A stretch of DNA of 64,000 nucleotides from the NCBI RefSeq assembly GCF_005221385.1, contig NZ_CP039903.1, forward strand, positions 1,240,001-1,304,000, in the 5' to 3' direction. Positions within the stretch are counted from its first letter, which is position 1, and each line of letters starts with the position of its first letter. The translations under genes were made by a program, and so were the position numbers. This stretch comes from Agrobacterium tumefaciens. Lineage in GTDB: Bacteria; Pseudomonadota; Alphaproteobacteria; Rhizobiales; Rhizobiaceae. Of the stretch, positions 46,417-55,755 are shown piece after piece. Under the pieces are notes generated by a model. That model did not search any database and was not told the origin of the DNA. It saw only the letters and a program-made list of their open reading frames with translations.

Positions 46417-46462
46417 AGCATTTCCAGTAAAAGTGCGCGGCGGTTTTACGTCCGGAAAATGT
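46417..46462 (+). repeat. Dispersed intergenic repeat, copy 2
   Basis: GAGCATTTCC, AAAAGTGCG, GCGGTTTTACGTCCGGAAAATG: the same blocks as at 36354-36400. Just after it (46481-46517) a second palindromic module begins GAGCACGTCGAGCG and ends CATGCTC. Together they occupy the 230-bp space before the aldo-keto reductase. Confidence 0.7.
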
Positions 46463-46611
46463 GTAAAAACAGAAAAGGTAGAGCACGTCGAGCGATTCCG
46501 TTTAAGCAGGACATGCTCCAGGAATGGCAGGCGGTCTCGCGCCTGCCCTCATCGGTTCAAAGGGTTGCCGGGTTCTCCGGCAGCCAGTCATCAGCAAGTG
46601 GAGGAAGACCC

Positions 46612-47643
46612 ATGGTTTGGCAACCGGCCGAAAACCGATACGCATCCATGAAATATAATCATTGCGGAAAGACCGGCCTGAAACTGCCGGCGATTTCGCT
46701 GGGGCTCTGGCACAATTTCGGCAACGACACGCCGCACCAGACGAAACAGGCCATTTGCCGCCGTGCCTTCGATCTCGGCATTACCCATTTCGATCTCGCC
46801 AATAATTACGGCCCGCCGCCCGGCAGCGCCGAAACCGCCTTCGGTGAAATCCTGAGGACCGATTTTGCCGGCTATCGCGACGAGATGATCATCTCCTCCA
46901 AGGCCGGTTATAACATGTGGCCCGGCCCCTATGGCGAATGGGGCAGCCGCAAATACGTAATCGCCTCCTGCGACCAGAGCCTGAAGCGCATGGGTCTGGA
47001 TTACGTCGATATCTTCTACTCCCACCGTTTCGACCCCAATACGCCGCTTGAGGAAACCTGCGGCGCGCTGGACCAGATCGTGCGCTCCGGCAAGGCGCTT
47101 TATGTCGGCATCTCGTCCTACAACTCGAAGCGCACCCGTGAGGCCGCCGCGATCCTGAAAGACCTCGGCACGCCCTGCATCATCCACCAGCCCAGTTATT
47201 CGATGATCAACCGCTGGATCGAGGAAGACGGTCTCGTTGATACGCTGGAAGAACTGGGCATCGGCTCCATCGTCTTCTCGCCGCTGGCGCAGGGCATGCT
47301 GACGACCAAATATCTCGGCGGCGTGCCTGATGGCAGCCGTGCATCGCAGAGCAAGTCGCTCAACCCGGCTTTCCTCAACGAGCGCAATGTCGAGAACATC
47401 CGCTCCCTCAACAGCATTGCCGAGCGCCGCGGCCAGACGCTGGCGCAGATGGCGATTGCCTGGGTCCTGCGCGGCGGCCGCATCACCTCGGCGCTCATCG
47501 GCGCAAGCCGTGTCGAACAGGTCGAGGATTGCGTGAAGGCACTCGACAAGGCGGATTTCACGGCTGAAGAGCTTGCGGAAATCGATCGTTACGCCAGGGA
47601 TGCGGATATCAACCTCTGGGCAAAATCCGCCGAACGCGTCTGA
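46612..47643 (+). CDS. Aldo-keto reductase, L-glyceraldehyde-3-phosphate reductase type
   Basis: 343 residues. The tetrad residues are visible: Asp and Tyr in HFDLANNYGPPPG, Lys in SSKAGYNMWPGPYG and His in YSHRFDP. The KAGYNMWPGPYGEWGSRKY stretch and length match the YghZ/Gpr group that reduces L-glyceraldehyde 3-phosphate and methylglyoxal with NADPH. GGAGG lies 8 nt before the ATG at 46612. Confidence 0.9.
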   Translation: MVWQPAENRYASMKYNHCGKTGLKLPAISLGLWHNFGNDTPHQTKQAICRRAFDLGITHFDLANNYGPPPGSAETAFGEILRTDFAGYRDEMIISSKAGYNMWPGPYGEWGSRKYVIASCDQSLKRMGLDYVDIFYSHRFDPNTPLEETCGALDQIVRSGKALYVGISSYNSKRTREAAAILKDLGTPCIIHQPSYSMINRWIEEDGLVDTLEELGIGSIVFSPLAQGMLTTKYLGGVPDGSRASQSKSLNPAFLNERNVENIRSLNSIAERRGQTLAQMAIAWVLRGGRITSALIGASRVEQVEDCVKALDKADFTAEELAEIDRYARDADINLWAKSAERV

Positions 47644-47746
47644 TAAGGGCGTGGCCGCCCGGTTATGCCGGGCGGCCCGTTTGCCTCAGCAAGCAGAAAA
47701 AACCTCAAAACAAAAGATTAACTTTCGCCTCTAACCGTTAAGAACC

Positions 47747-47762
47747 ATTACATAAATGTAAT
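47747..47762. promoter_or_regulatory. Perfect inverted repeat upstream of the rcnB-like gene
   Basis: ATTACATAAATGTAAT, 7-bp arms around AA, 70 bp before the coding start. Its shape suits a Fur-family or other metal-regulator operator; this is unproved. Confidence 0.5.
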
Positions 47763-47831
47763 TTTAAATTCAGTTTCCGTTCATTCGTTTATTCGTAAGT
47801 TCTTCTCATCGAAACCCGAGAGGAAACTTCC

Positions 47832-48158
47832 ATGAAAAAGTTCGTCACCATTCTTCTGGCAGCCACCGTTCTTGCAGCTCCGATGGCTCAGGCCCAAAGC
47901 CGCCACGACGATCGCCATCGCGGCGTTACCGTCGAGCGTCAGGTCACCACCAAGAAGGTCATAGTCAAGAAGCAACGCTGGGATCGCGGCCAGCGCCTCT
48001 CAGCCCGTGAGCGCCGCAACATGGTGGACCGCCGTGACTACCGCCGTTACCGCCTTGCAGAACCGCGCCGTGATCAGCGCTGGGTACGCGTCGACAACCA
48101 GTTCCTGCTTATCAATGCCGTCAGCGGCCTGATCGTCGGCCTCGCCGCCGCCCGCTGA
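47832..48158 (+). CDS. RcnB-like periplasmic protein
   Basis: 108 residues with a signal peptide (about 1-21, ending AQA). The mature part is very basic and ends with WVRVDNQFLLINAVSGLIVG, similar to RcnB-type proteins that affect nickel/cobalt homeostasis in enterics. The metal role here is inference. Confidence 0.75.
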   Translation: MKKFVTILLAATVLAAPMAQAQSRHDDRHRGVTVERQVTTKKVIVKKQRWDRGQRLSARERRNMVDRRDYRRYRLAEPRRDQRWVRVDNQFLLINAVSGLIVGLAAAR

Positions 48159-48180
48159 GTAGCACCAGTAATCGAAATGA

Positions 48181-48206
48181 AAAAGGCCCGCTTGCGCGGG
48201 CCTTTT
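48181..48206. terminator. Bidirectional terminator between rcnB-like and gnd
   Basis: 11-bp perfect stem AAAAGGCCCGC/GCGGGCCTTTT with a TTGC loop, between convergent genes. Confidence 0.9.
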
Positions 48207-48227
48207 GCTGTTTATCGTTGCAGCCGA

Positions 48228-49658
48228 TCAGAAAATGTCGGCGCCGCTGCCCCATGGGCCATGCGGCTTGTCCACACCGTCGGTGCGTTCGAAACCATGC
48301 GCGCCGAAGAAGTCGCGCTGCGCCTGAATGAGGTTTGCGCTGCCGCGGCCGCGGCGATAGGCATCGAAATAGCCGAGCGCCGAAGCCAGTGCCGAAACCG
48401 GCAGGCCAGAAAGGACGGCGTAGGAAACCACACGGCGCAGCGGCGCGTCGGTATCCTTGACGATAGCGGAGAAGGCCGGCGTCACGATGAGGTTGGCCAC
48501 ATGCGGGTCCTTGGTGAAGGCCGAAGTGATCTCATCGAGGAATTCCGAGCGGATGATGCAACCGGCGCGCCAGATGCGGGCAATCGTCGGCATCGGCAGG
48601 TTCCAGTTGAACTCCTTCGAAGCCGCCGACATGATGGCGAAGCCCTGCGCGTAAGCACCCACCTTGGCGGCCAGAAGTGCGCTTTCCAGATCGGCGATGA
48701 AGGCTTTTTTGTCGGCGGGTGCCGCTGCAAGGGTCGGCAGGCCGAAGATCTTCTCGGCAGCCTCGCGCTCGTCCTTCTGCGACGACAGGATACGGGCAGC
48801 CACGGCCGCTTCGATGGCGGTTGCAGCGACGCCCATGTTCTGCGCCTCGATGACCGACCACTTGCCGGTGCCCTTCTGACCGGCCTTGTCGAGGATCAGA
48901 TCGACCATCGGCTTGCCGGTGATTGGATCGGCGGCGCGCAGAACCTTCTCGGTGATTTCGATCAGGTAGGAATTCAGGCGGCCCTTGTTCCACTCGGCGA
49001 AGACATCGGCGATTTCGACGGCGCTCATGCCAAGGCCGTCACGCAGGATGCCGTAGATTTCGGCGATCATCTGCATGTCGGCATATTCGATGCCGTTGTG
49101 GATGGTCTTGACGAAGTGGCCGGCGCCGTCATTGCCGAGCCATGCCACGCACGGATCGTCATTATACTTGGCGGAAATGGAGGTCAGCACCTTCTCGACA
49201 CGCTTCCAGCTGTCTTCGGTGCCGCCGACCATGATCGACGGTCCGTGACGCGCGCCTTCTTCACCGCCGGAAACGCCCATGCCGATAAAGGTCAGGCCGC
49301 TATCCTTCAGATTGTCGAAACGGCGGATCGTATCGCGGAAATTGGCATTACCGGCGTCGATCATGATGTCGCCGTTGGCGAGATGCGGTTTCAGGATTTC
49401 CATCTGCTGGTCGACGGGATCGCCGGCCTTGATCATGATGATGATCGGACGTGGGGGACGAATGGCGGCGACGAATTCCTCGATGGTTTCGCAGGGAATG
49501 ATCTGGCTCTGCAGGTCGCCCGCATCAGCGTAGAATTTTCGTGTAACTTCCGGGGTTCGGTTGAATACGGCAATCTTGTTGCCCTTTTCCGCGATGTTCA
49601 ACGCCAGGTTCGAGCCCATGACGCCGAGACCGATCAAACCGATTTCTGCCTGTTCCAC
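48228..49658 (-). CDS. gnd: 6-phosphogluconate dehydrogenase, decarboxylating
   Basis: 476 residues. NADP-binding IGLIGLGVMGSNLALNIAEK, the coenzyme-site FNRTPEV, the signature MGVSGGEEGARHGPSIMVGG and catalytic Lys in HFVKTIHNGIEYADMQ. It converts 6-phosphogluconate to ribulose 5-phosphate. The start is GTG at 49658 with GGAGG 7 nt upstream. Confidence 0.96.
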   Translation of the reverse strand: MEQAEIGLIGLGVMGSNLALNIAEKGNKIAVFNRTPEVTRKFYADAGDLQSQIIPCETIEEFVAAIRPPRPIIIMIKAGDPVDQQMEILKPHLANGDIMIDAGNANFRDTIRRFDNLKDSGLTFIGMGVSGGEEGARHGPSIMVGGTEDSWKRVEKVLTSISAKYNDDPCVAWLGNDGAGHFVKTIHNGIEYADMQMIAEIYGILRDGLGMSAVEIADVFAEWNKGRLNSYLIEITEKVLRAADPITGKPMVDLILDKAGQKGTGKWSVIEAQNMGVAATAIEAAVAARILSSQKDEREAAEKIFGLPTLAAAPADKKAFIADLESALLAAKVGAYAQGFAIMSAASKEFNWNLPMPTIARIWRAGCIIRSEFLDEITSAFTKDPHVANLIVTPAFSAIVKDTDAPLRRVVSYAVLSGLPVSALASALGYFDAYRRGRGSANLIQAQRDFFGAHGFERTDGVDKPHGPWGSGADIF

Positions 49659-49821
49659 GGATGTGCCTCCATCTTGCTTTTAGGTGGTCGTGTTGTGGCA
49701 CTGTAATCACCAAACGGCAAGGCTAGGCGCGACTGAAACGATTAAATTTTGATGACGCAAATCAGCTTTGCATATTTGCGACAGGTCAAGGCCAGTTCAA
49801 AACTGACCTTTTGCTGCCCCT

Positions 49822-49980
49822 TCAAGAGGGTCGTGGCCGGTCATCACCATCGTCGATTACCCGCCAGGCGGCCCCGTCCATATCGTCATACTGCCCTGAT
49901 CGAACCGACCAGAGGAAGGCGAAAAGCCCGAGCGCACCCAGAAACAGCGCGACGGGAATGAGATAGATCAGCATGTTCAT
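49822..49980 (-). CDS. ccoS: cbb3 oxidase maturation protein CcoS/FixS
   Basis: 52 residues: MNMLIYLIPVALFLGALGL starts a single membrane helix, followed by SVRSGQYDDMDGAAWRVID, the conserved FixS tail. The ATG at 49980 overlaps the ccoI stop by ATGA. Required for copper and haem assembly of cbb3 oxidase. Confidence 0.9.
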   Translation of the reverse strand: MNMLIYLIPVALFLGALGLFAFLWSVRSGQYDDMDGAAWRVIDDGDDRPRPS

Positions 49981-52268
49981 GCCAGTTGCGCCCCCTCGCC
50001 CGCAAATCCTGTTTTTACCTCGTTCCGGGGACGGGTGGTTTCAGCCGCACCGGCAAGGCGCAATGCATTGGCAACGACGATCAGTGACGATGTCGACATG
50101 GCGATGGCCGCGATCATCGGCGTTGCAAAACCGGCGATCGCAATCGGCACGGCGATGATATTATAGCCGATCGCAAGGACGAAGTTCTGCCGGATGAGCC
50201 GTCCGGCCCGCTGCGACGTCTCGATCGCAAAAGGCACGGCATCGAGATCCTCCTGCATGAACACGAAATCGGCGGCCTGCCGGCCGATATCGGCGGCGGT
50301 GGCGGGCGCCATGGACACATGTGCTGCGGCAAGCGCCGGCGCGTCGTTGATGCCGTCTCCCACCATCAGCACTCTGCGACCCTCGCCGGCAAGCTCCGTG
50401 CAGCGCGCCGCCTTGTCCTTCGGCGAAAGGTCCGCACGCCAGTTGCCGATCCCCAGCCGCTGCGCCATGGCGCTGACGGCGGCGGCCCGATCACCCGAAA
50501 CGATTTCCCGCACAAGGCCCCGCGCAGACAGGTTGCGCAATGCCGCCACCGCACCTGCGCGCGGATTATCCTCGAAGCCGAAGCTCGCCAGGTGATGGCC
50601 ATCGAGGGACAGCACCACCTCCGAGCGCGCATCGCCATTGTCGGTCCGTGCCTCATCCGGGCAGGCGAAACGGCGATTGCCGAGCCGGTAAGTGCCGGCT
50701 TCCGTCTCCGCCTCGACACCCGAACCCGGAATTTCCCGCACCGTCTCATAGGCCGGCAAGGCACCATTATAGGCGGCATGCAGGGCTTTCGAGAGAGGAT
50801 GGCGAGAATGGGCGGCGAGGCCCGCCGCAATCGCCATCGTGGCGGGCTTCACGTCGCCTGTCTCGACAAGTCGGGGTTTTCCAACGGTCAGGGTGCCGGT
50901 CTTGTCGAACAGCACGGTGTCGATTTCGGCCAGTCGCTCCATCGCCGAGCCTTCCTTGACCATGATGCCGTGCCGGAAAAGCCTTCCAGCGGCCACCACC
51001 TGCACGACGGGAACGGCAAGGCCAAGCGCACAGGGGCAGGTGATGATGAGAACCGCGATTGCGATCAGCATCGCCTGTTTCCAGTCGCCGCCGAAGATGC
51101 CCCAGCCGAGAAACGTCACCAGCGCAAGAAGATGCACCACGGGTGAATAATAGCTTGCGGCCCGGTCGGCGATACGGCGGTAACGCGCCCGCCCGCCTTC
51201 CGCCGCCTCCATCAACCCGATCACTTCCGACAGGAAGGAATCCCTGGCCGAGGCGGTTACCCGGGCGGTCAGCGAACCGGTGAGGTTGAGCGTGCCGGCC
51301 TGCAGGCTGTCGCCTGCCGTAACGCGACGCGGTGCGCTTTCACCATTAACGATGGACATATCGAGATCGCTGCTGCCGGAGACGACCACGGCGTCCACCG
51401 CCACACGGTCCCCGACCGCAATCGCTATCGACATTCCGGGTTGGACATCCGCAAGCTGGCGGTATTCCCGCGTTCCATCCTCACCGATGACGGTCGCGCC
51501 GCGCGGTGAAAGCCGGGCCAGTCCGGCAATGGCTGAGCGCGCCTTGTCGCGCATGATATGGTCCAGCGTGCGCCCGATCAGCAGGAAGAACAGCAGCGAT
51601 ACGGTCGCGTCGAACCAGGCATGTTCGCCGTGATGGATCGTCTCCCACAGGGAAACGGCATAGGAGAGCGTGATGGCAAGCGCGATCGGCACATCCATAT
51701 TGGTGCGGCCGTGTTTCAGCGCGTTCCAGGCCGATTGATAGAAGAAACGCCCGCCATAAATCAGCGCCGGCGCGGCGATCATCGCCGAAATCCAGTGGAA
51801 CATGTCGCGCGTCGCCGCATCCGCCCCCGACCAGACCGAGACCGACAAAAGCATGATATTGGCGGAGGCAAAGCCGCACAGCGCCACTGCCCTTATCAGC
51901 TGCGAGCGCAACGCGTCCGAAGCATCCTGCCCGCTGGCGAAAAGATGTGTGTGGTATCCCGTCGACAGGATTGCACGAGCGATGTCGGCGGGATCGGTCC
52001 TGACGCCATCGACCTCTTCTTTCCAGACAACCGCCACACGTTTGGACGACAGGTTCACCCGCGCCCGCTCCACTTGGCGCAGACGGGCAAGCGCTGTCTC
52101 GATGGTGGTGATGCAGGCGCCGCAATAGACACCCGGCACGCTGAGATCGGTTTGCCGCAGGCCCTGCCCCAGATCGCGGCTCGCCAGCAGCAATTCCTCT
52201 GACGATGGTGGATTGACCGGCTCGCCGAGTTGAAGCGAGCCTTCCGTTCCCGGTGCACAGCAGCTCAT
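49977..52268 (-). CDS. ccoI: Copper-translocating P-type ATPase CcoI/FixI
   Basis: 763 residues. N-terminal Cys-rich start and an HMA motif YCGAC (Cys49, Cys52), the transmembrane CPC site (ITCPCALGLAVP), phosphorylation site DKTGTLT and hinge GDGINDAPAL. It belongs to the slow copper exporters that supply the cbb3 oxidase CuB site. It is third in the fixGHIS operon, overlapping both neighbours by ATGA. Confidence 0.95.
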   Translation of the reverse strand: MSCCAPGTEGSLQLGEPVNPPSSEELLLASRDLGQGLRQTDLSVPGVYCGACITTIETALARLRQVERARVNLSSKRVAVVWKEEVDGVRTDPADIARAILSTGYHTHLFASGQDASDALRSQLIRAVALCGFASANIMLLSVSVWSGADAATRDMFHWISAMIAAPALIYGGRFFYQSAWNALKHGRTNMDVPIALAITLSYAVSLWETIHHGEHAWFDATVSLLFFLLIGRTLDHIMRDKARSAIAGLARLSPRGATVIGEDGTREYRQLADVQPGMSIAIAVGDRVAVDAVVVSGSSDLDMSIVNGESAPRRVTAGDSLQAGTLNLTGSLTARVTASARDSFLSEVIGLMEAAEGGRARYRRIADRAASYYSPVVHLLALVTFLGWGIFGGDWKQAMLIAIAVLIITCPCALGLAVPVVQVVAAGRLFRHGIMVKEGSAMERLAEIDTVLFDKTGTLTVGKPRLVETGDVKPATMAIAAGLAAHSRHPLSKALHAAYNGALPAYETVREIPGSGVEAETEAGTYRLGNRRFACPDEARTDNGDARSEVVLSLDGHHLASFGFEDNPRAGAVAALRNLSARGLVREIVSGDRAAAVSAMAQRLGIGNWRADLSPKDKAARCTELAGEGRRVLMVGDGINDAPALAAAHVSMAPATAADIGRQAADFVFMQEDLDAVPFAIETSQRAGRLIRQNFVLAIGYNIIAVPIAIAGFATPMIAAIAMSTSSLIVVANALRLAGAAETTRPRNEVKTGFAGEGAQLA

Positions 52269-52765
52269 TTACGTCCCCTGATAACGGCGATCCGCGTTCC
52301 CTCATGCACGATGATCCGGCCGTCCTTGACAGCCGTAACCTCGACGATCCATTGCCCCGGCAGCATGTCATGCGCGCCGGTAAAGACGCCGGTGGCGGCC
52401 GGGGTCAGTTCCATGTCGAAATTCTGGCTTTCACCGACAGGCCGGCGAAAATGCGCCGTCACCGTATCCGTATCGACGGGGCCTTTATCCGGATGGAAAA
52501 CCTCGTAACGCACGGTCTTTTCATCCACCACCAGCCTACCCTTGATGCCGGTTGCAGCCCTAGCCTTGGCGGCTTCCGCCTTGGCATTGAACTGCTGGCT
52601 GGCGACATAGGTATTGGGCACGACGAGCCCGCTCCAGCTGTTGACCGCATTCCAGGCCATGATCATGTTGACGGTGATGATGGTGCCGAAGAACAGCACC
52701 ATGACGCCGAGCATGTGCCAGCCGGTGAAAACGAAGCCGGATGTCTGGCGATTGTTCACTGTCAT
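52265..52765 (-). CDS. ccoH: CcoH/FixH family protein
   Basis: 166 residues. One N-terminal membrane helix (GWHMLGVMVLFFGTIITVNMI), the NSWSGLVVPNTYVASQQFN motif and an immunoglobulin-like periplasmic domain. FixH is needed for cbb3 oxidase assembly. Starts by ATGA overlap with ccoG. Confidence 0.93.
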   Translation of the reverse strand: MTVNNRQTSGFVFTGWHMLGVMVLFFGTIITVNMIMAWNAVNSWSGLVVPNTYVASQQFNAKAEAAKARAATGIKGRLVVDEKTVRYEVFHPDKGPVDTDTVTAHFRRPVGESQNFDMELTPAATGVFTGAHDMLPGQWIVEVTAVKDGRIIVHEGTRIAVIRGRK

Positions 52766-54345
52766 TTTTTCACTCCCGGAGCATTGAAGACCGCATCGTA
52801 ACGGGCCGTTTCGTGGCCGCCCGTATCGCTGACGATGAATTCGAAATTTTCCGCCGCCCGCGCGACATCCTTGCCCGGCAGGGTGACGAAGACCTTCAGC
52901 GTCGTCGCCTCATCCGGCTCCACCGTCACCTCAAAGGCGCGCGCGGCCGTATCAGGCATGCCATTTATCTTCATCGCCGCATTCGGAAGGCCTTCTATCG
53001 TCAGGCTCATTATGCGTGGCTGCGGCACCATGTTGAGAATGCGGACGGTATAGCCGTTACGGATCGAACCGTTCGATTCCAGCACATATTGCGGATTGCG
53101 GTCGTGCAGGACATTCAGCGCCAGCCGCTCGCGCGTCACCAGCGCAAACAGCATGCCGATGCCGACAGCTGCCCAGATGGCCGTATAAAGCAGCGTGCGC
53201 GGCCGGAAGATGATGCGCCAGTTGAAGTGGCGGACACGCTTGCTGAAGCTGCCGTCCTCCTCACGCACATTAGTGGGACGGATGGCGTATTCGCCATTGC
53301 CGGTCGCCAGCGCCATGTTGGACTGATATTCAGACAGCGTCGCATAGGCGATCAGCCCGCGCGGCTTGCCGATCTTGTCCATCACCCCATCGCAGGCATC
53401 GATGCAGAGCGCGCAGGTGATGCATTCCAGCTGCTGCCCGTCCCTGATGTCGATGCCCATGGGACAGACCGCGACGCAGGCGTTGCAATCGACACAATCG
53501 CCGATGCTCTCCCCAGCTGCCGCAGCCTTCTTGGCGTGCCGCGAGCGCGGTTCGCCGCGCCAGTCATTATAGGTGACGACAAGCGAATTCTCATCCAGCA
53601 TCGCCGCCTGGATGCGCGGCCAGGGACACATATAGGTGCACACCTGTTCCCGCATCAGCCCGCCGAAGACATAGGTGGTGGCGGTCAGCGTGGCGACGGT
53701 CGAGTAGGCGATCATCGGCGCCTGCCCGGTCATGAACTGCATCGCCAGCGTCGGCGCATCGGCAAAATAGAAAATCCAGGCGCCGCCGGTCAGAACGCCG
53801 ATCACCAGCCAGATCACATGTTTCAGCACCCGCTTGCGCAATTTGCCAAATGTGAAGGGAGCCGCATCCAGTTTCATGCGGGCGTTCCTGTCGCCCTCGA
53901 TCGCCCGTTCGACCACCAGAAACAGGTCGACCCAGACGGTCTGCGGACAGGTATAACCGCACCATGCGCGCCCGACGGCTGATGTGACGAGAAACAGCCC
54001 CAGTCCCGCCATGACCAGCAGGCCGGCAACAAAAAAGAACTCCTGCGGCCAGATTTCGATGAAGAAGAAATAAAAGCGGCGGTTGGCGATATCGATCAAT
54101 ACCGCCTGATCGGGCGCATAGGGACCACGGTCCCAGCGCAGGAAAGGCGTCAGATAATATATGCCGAGCGTGACCAGCATCACCAGCCATTTGAACCGCC
54201 GGAACCTGCCCTCTGCGCGCTTCGGAAAAATCTTCTTGCGCGCTTCGTAAAGCGGTTTGCGCGTTTTTGCGGAATTGACGGCTTCCGCCTCCAGCCTTTC
54301 GACGGGCTGTTGCGGGCGATCCTGTCCGGCGCGATAGATGTTCAT
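52762..54345 (-). CDS. ccoG: Cytochrome c oxidase accessory protein CcoG/FixG
   Basis: 527 residues. Several membrane helices, WCGYTCPQTVW, and a double 4Fe-4S ferredoxin unit (CVDCNACVAVCPMGID and CITCALCIDACD), then an Ig-like periplasmic domain. CcoG reduces copper for cbb3 oxidase assembly. The gene has an FNR/FixK-type box 56 bp upstream. Confidence 0.95.
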   Translation of the reverse strand: MNIYRAGQDRPQQPVERLEAEAVNSAKTRKPLYEARKKIFPKRAEGRFRRFKWLVMLVTLGIYYLTPFLRWDRGPYAPDQAVLIDIANRRFYFFFIEIWPQEFFFVAGLLVMAGLGLFLVTSAVGRAWCGYTCPQTVWVDLFLVVERAIEGDRNARMKLDAAPFTFGKLRKRVLKHVIWLVIGVLTGGAWIFYFADAPTLAMQFMTGQAPMIAYSTVATLTATTYVFGGLMREQVCTYMCPWPRIQAAMLDENSLVVTYNDWRGEPRSRHAKKAAAAGESIGDCVDCNACVAVCPMGIDIRDGQQLECITCALCIDACDGVMDKIGKPRGLIAYATLSEYQSNMALATGNGEYAIRPTNVREEDGSFSKRVRHFNWRIIFRPRTLLYTAIWAAVGIGMLFALVTRERLALNVLHDRNPQYVLESNGSIRNGYTVRILNMVPQPRIMSLTIEGLPNAAMKINGMPDTAARAFEVTVEPDEATTLKVFVTLPGKDVARAAENFEFIVSDTGGHETARYDAVFNAPGVKK

Positions 54346-54400
54346 GATAGGAGTCCATTTTTATCTCCTTGCTTTCTCCCATCTCCCCGGGGAAACATCC

Positions 54401-54414
54401 TTGACTTACATCAA
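54401..54414. promoter_or_regulatory. FixK/FnrN box between ccoG and the SRPBCC gene
   Basis: TTGAC-TTAC-ATCAA, one mismatch from the FNR/FixK consensus TTGAT-N4-ATCAA. It is 56 bp before ccoG and 52 bp before the divergent SRPBCC gene, so both may respond to low oxygen. Confidence 0.8.
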
Positions 54415-54465
54415 GTGACGACAAAGTGGCGCAGCCGGAGGCATGCGCCGCAGAGGGAGGACGAG

Positions 54466-54870
54466 ATGCCTGTCATGCAGTCGAGAATCATTCACCTGTC
54501 AGTCGAAAAGCCATGGGCCCAGGTCTATGGTTTCGCCTCAGACCCGCAGAACATGCCGCGGTGGGCAGCGGGTCTTGGCGGCGGGCTGAAGCCTGATGGC
54601 AACGACTGGATCGCCGATGGCGGGCCGCTTGGCGAAGTGTGCGTCAATTTCGCCCCCACCAACGAATTCGGCGTCATAGACCATGTCGTCACATTGCCTG
54701 ATGGCCTGAAGGTCTATAACGCGCTTCGGGTAACGCCGAATGGCAGCGGCGCTGAAGTGAGCTTCACGCTGCTTCGGCTTGAAGGCATGACGGACGAGGA
54801 TTTCGAAGAGGACGCCAAGGCGATCAGGGCCGATCTCGAAACGCTGAAATCGCTGCTTGAAGCGGATTGA
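54466..54870 (+). CDS. SRPBCC-family protein
   Basis: 134 residues. A START/Bet v1-like fold is suggested by SVEKPWAQVYGFASDPQNMP followed by the beta-strand pattern and a C-terminal helix (DFEEDAKAIRADLETLKSLL). Ligand unknown. GGGAGG precedes the ATG at 54466. It is followed closely by two VOC genes and shares the intergenic FixK-type box with ccoG. Confidence 0.8.
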   Translation: MPVMQSRIIHLSVEKPWAQVYGFASDPQNMPRWAAGLGGGLKPDGNDWIADGGPLGEVCVNFAPTNEFGVIDHVVTLPDGLKVYNALRVTPNGSGAEVSFTLLRLEGMTDEDFEEDAKAIRADLETLKSLLEAD

Positions 54871-54878
54871 TGGAGTAA

Positions 54879-55238
54879 ATGATGACAGAGAATACCAATG
54901 ACCGACGCATCGACTATGTCGAATTCAACGTCGCCGATATCGAGCGCAGCAAGGAATTTTACGGCGGCGCATTCGGCTGGTCCTTCAAGGATTACGGCCC
55001 ACAATATTGCGAGTTTTCCGATGGCCGCCTGACGGGCGGCTTTACCACCACCGCGCCGGTTTCAGCCAAGGGCGGACCGCTCGTTATTCTCTACGCCGCC
55101 GATATCGAAGATGTGCAGCGGCGCGTCGAAGCCGCCGGCGGACAGATCAGCCTCGCGATCTTCGCCTTTCCCGGCGGCCGGCGTTTCCATTTCACCGATC
55201 CGGATGGATACGAACTGGCCGTCTGGTCGAAAAACTGA
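54879..55238 (+). CDS. VOC (glyoxalase-like) family protein 1
   Basis: 119 residues. IDYVEFNVADIERSKEFYGG starts the typical beta-alpha-beta unit and FTDPDGYELAVWS ends the second. Metal ligands of the glyoxalase fold are partly kept. Substrate unknown. Eight bases after the SRPBCC gene. Confidence 0.85.
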   Translation: MMTENTNDRRIDYVEFNVADIERSKEFYGGAFGWSFKDYGPQYCEFSDGRLTGGFTTTAPVSAKGGPLVILYAADIEDVQRRVEAAGGQISLAIFAFPGGRRFHFTDPDGYELAVWSKN

Positions 55239-55254
55239 TCGGCAGGAGCCCGCC

Positions 55255-55701
55255 ATGACTTTGACAACGCCGCCTTTTTCGTTGGTCGGTATCGATCATA
55301 TCGTTTTCATCGTCGACGACATGACGCGGGCGCTCGATTTTTACCGGAACGTGCTGGGGTGTAGGGATGGTTACTCTTACCCTGCTCTCGGGATGGAACA
55401 AGTCTGGTGCGGAAATGCCTTGATCGTGCTGTGGGATGTCACGCACCCCGGTGGCACAAAGGCTGCTCCGCCCATCGCCGGAGGACGTAATGTCGATCAC
55501 ATCTGCATAGCGACCGGTCCTCTGAACCATGATGCGCTTCGCGCACATCTGGCGAAATTTAACGTCACGATAGAACAGGAAGCCTTTCACGGCGGCGCGA
55601 GAGGGATGGGACATTCGTTCTATTTCCGCGATCCCTTCGGCAACAAGATCGAGTTGAAGGGACCAGCCGAATATCCGGATGGACGGGCGGAAAACGCCTG
55701 A
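55255..55701 (+). CDS. VOC (glyoxalase-like) family protein 2
   Basis: 148 residues. VGIDHIVFIVDDMTRALDFY gives His in the first motif and FYFRDPFGNKIELKGP the Glu in the last, as in dioxygenase/glyoxalase-type VOC proteins. The start at 55255 has GGAG upstream. Last gene of the three-gene unit. Confidence 0.85.
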   Translation: MTLTTPPFSLVGIDHIVFIVDDMTRALDFYRNVLGCRDGYSYPALGMEQVWCGNALIVLWDVTHPGGTKAAPPIAGGRNVDHICIATGPLNHDALRAHLAKFNVTIEQEAFHGGARGMGHSFYFRDPFGNKIELKGPAEYPDGRAENA

Positions 55702-55715
55702 TCTGAACAATAAAA

Positions 55716-55737
55716 AAGGGCGCCTCCCGGCGCCCTT
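55716..55737. terminator. Bidirectional terminator between VOC gene and ccoP
   Basis: Stem AAGGGCGCC/GGCGCCCTT with TCCC loop, A-run before and T-rich after, between convergent genes. Confidence 0.85.
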
Positions 55738-55755
55738 CTTTGCATTTAACTTGCC

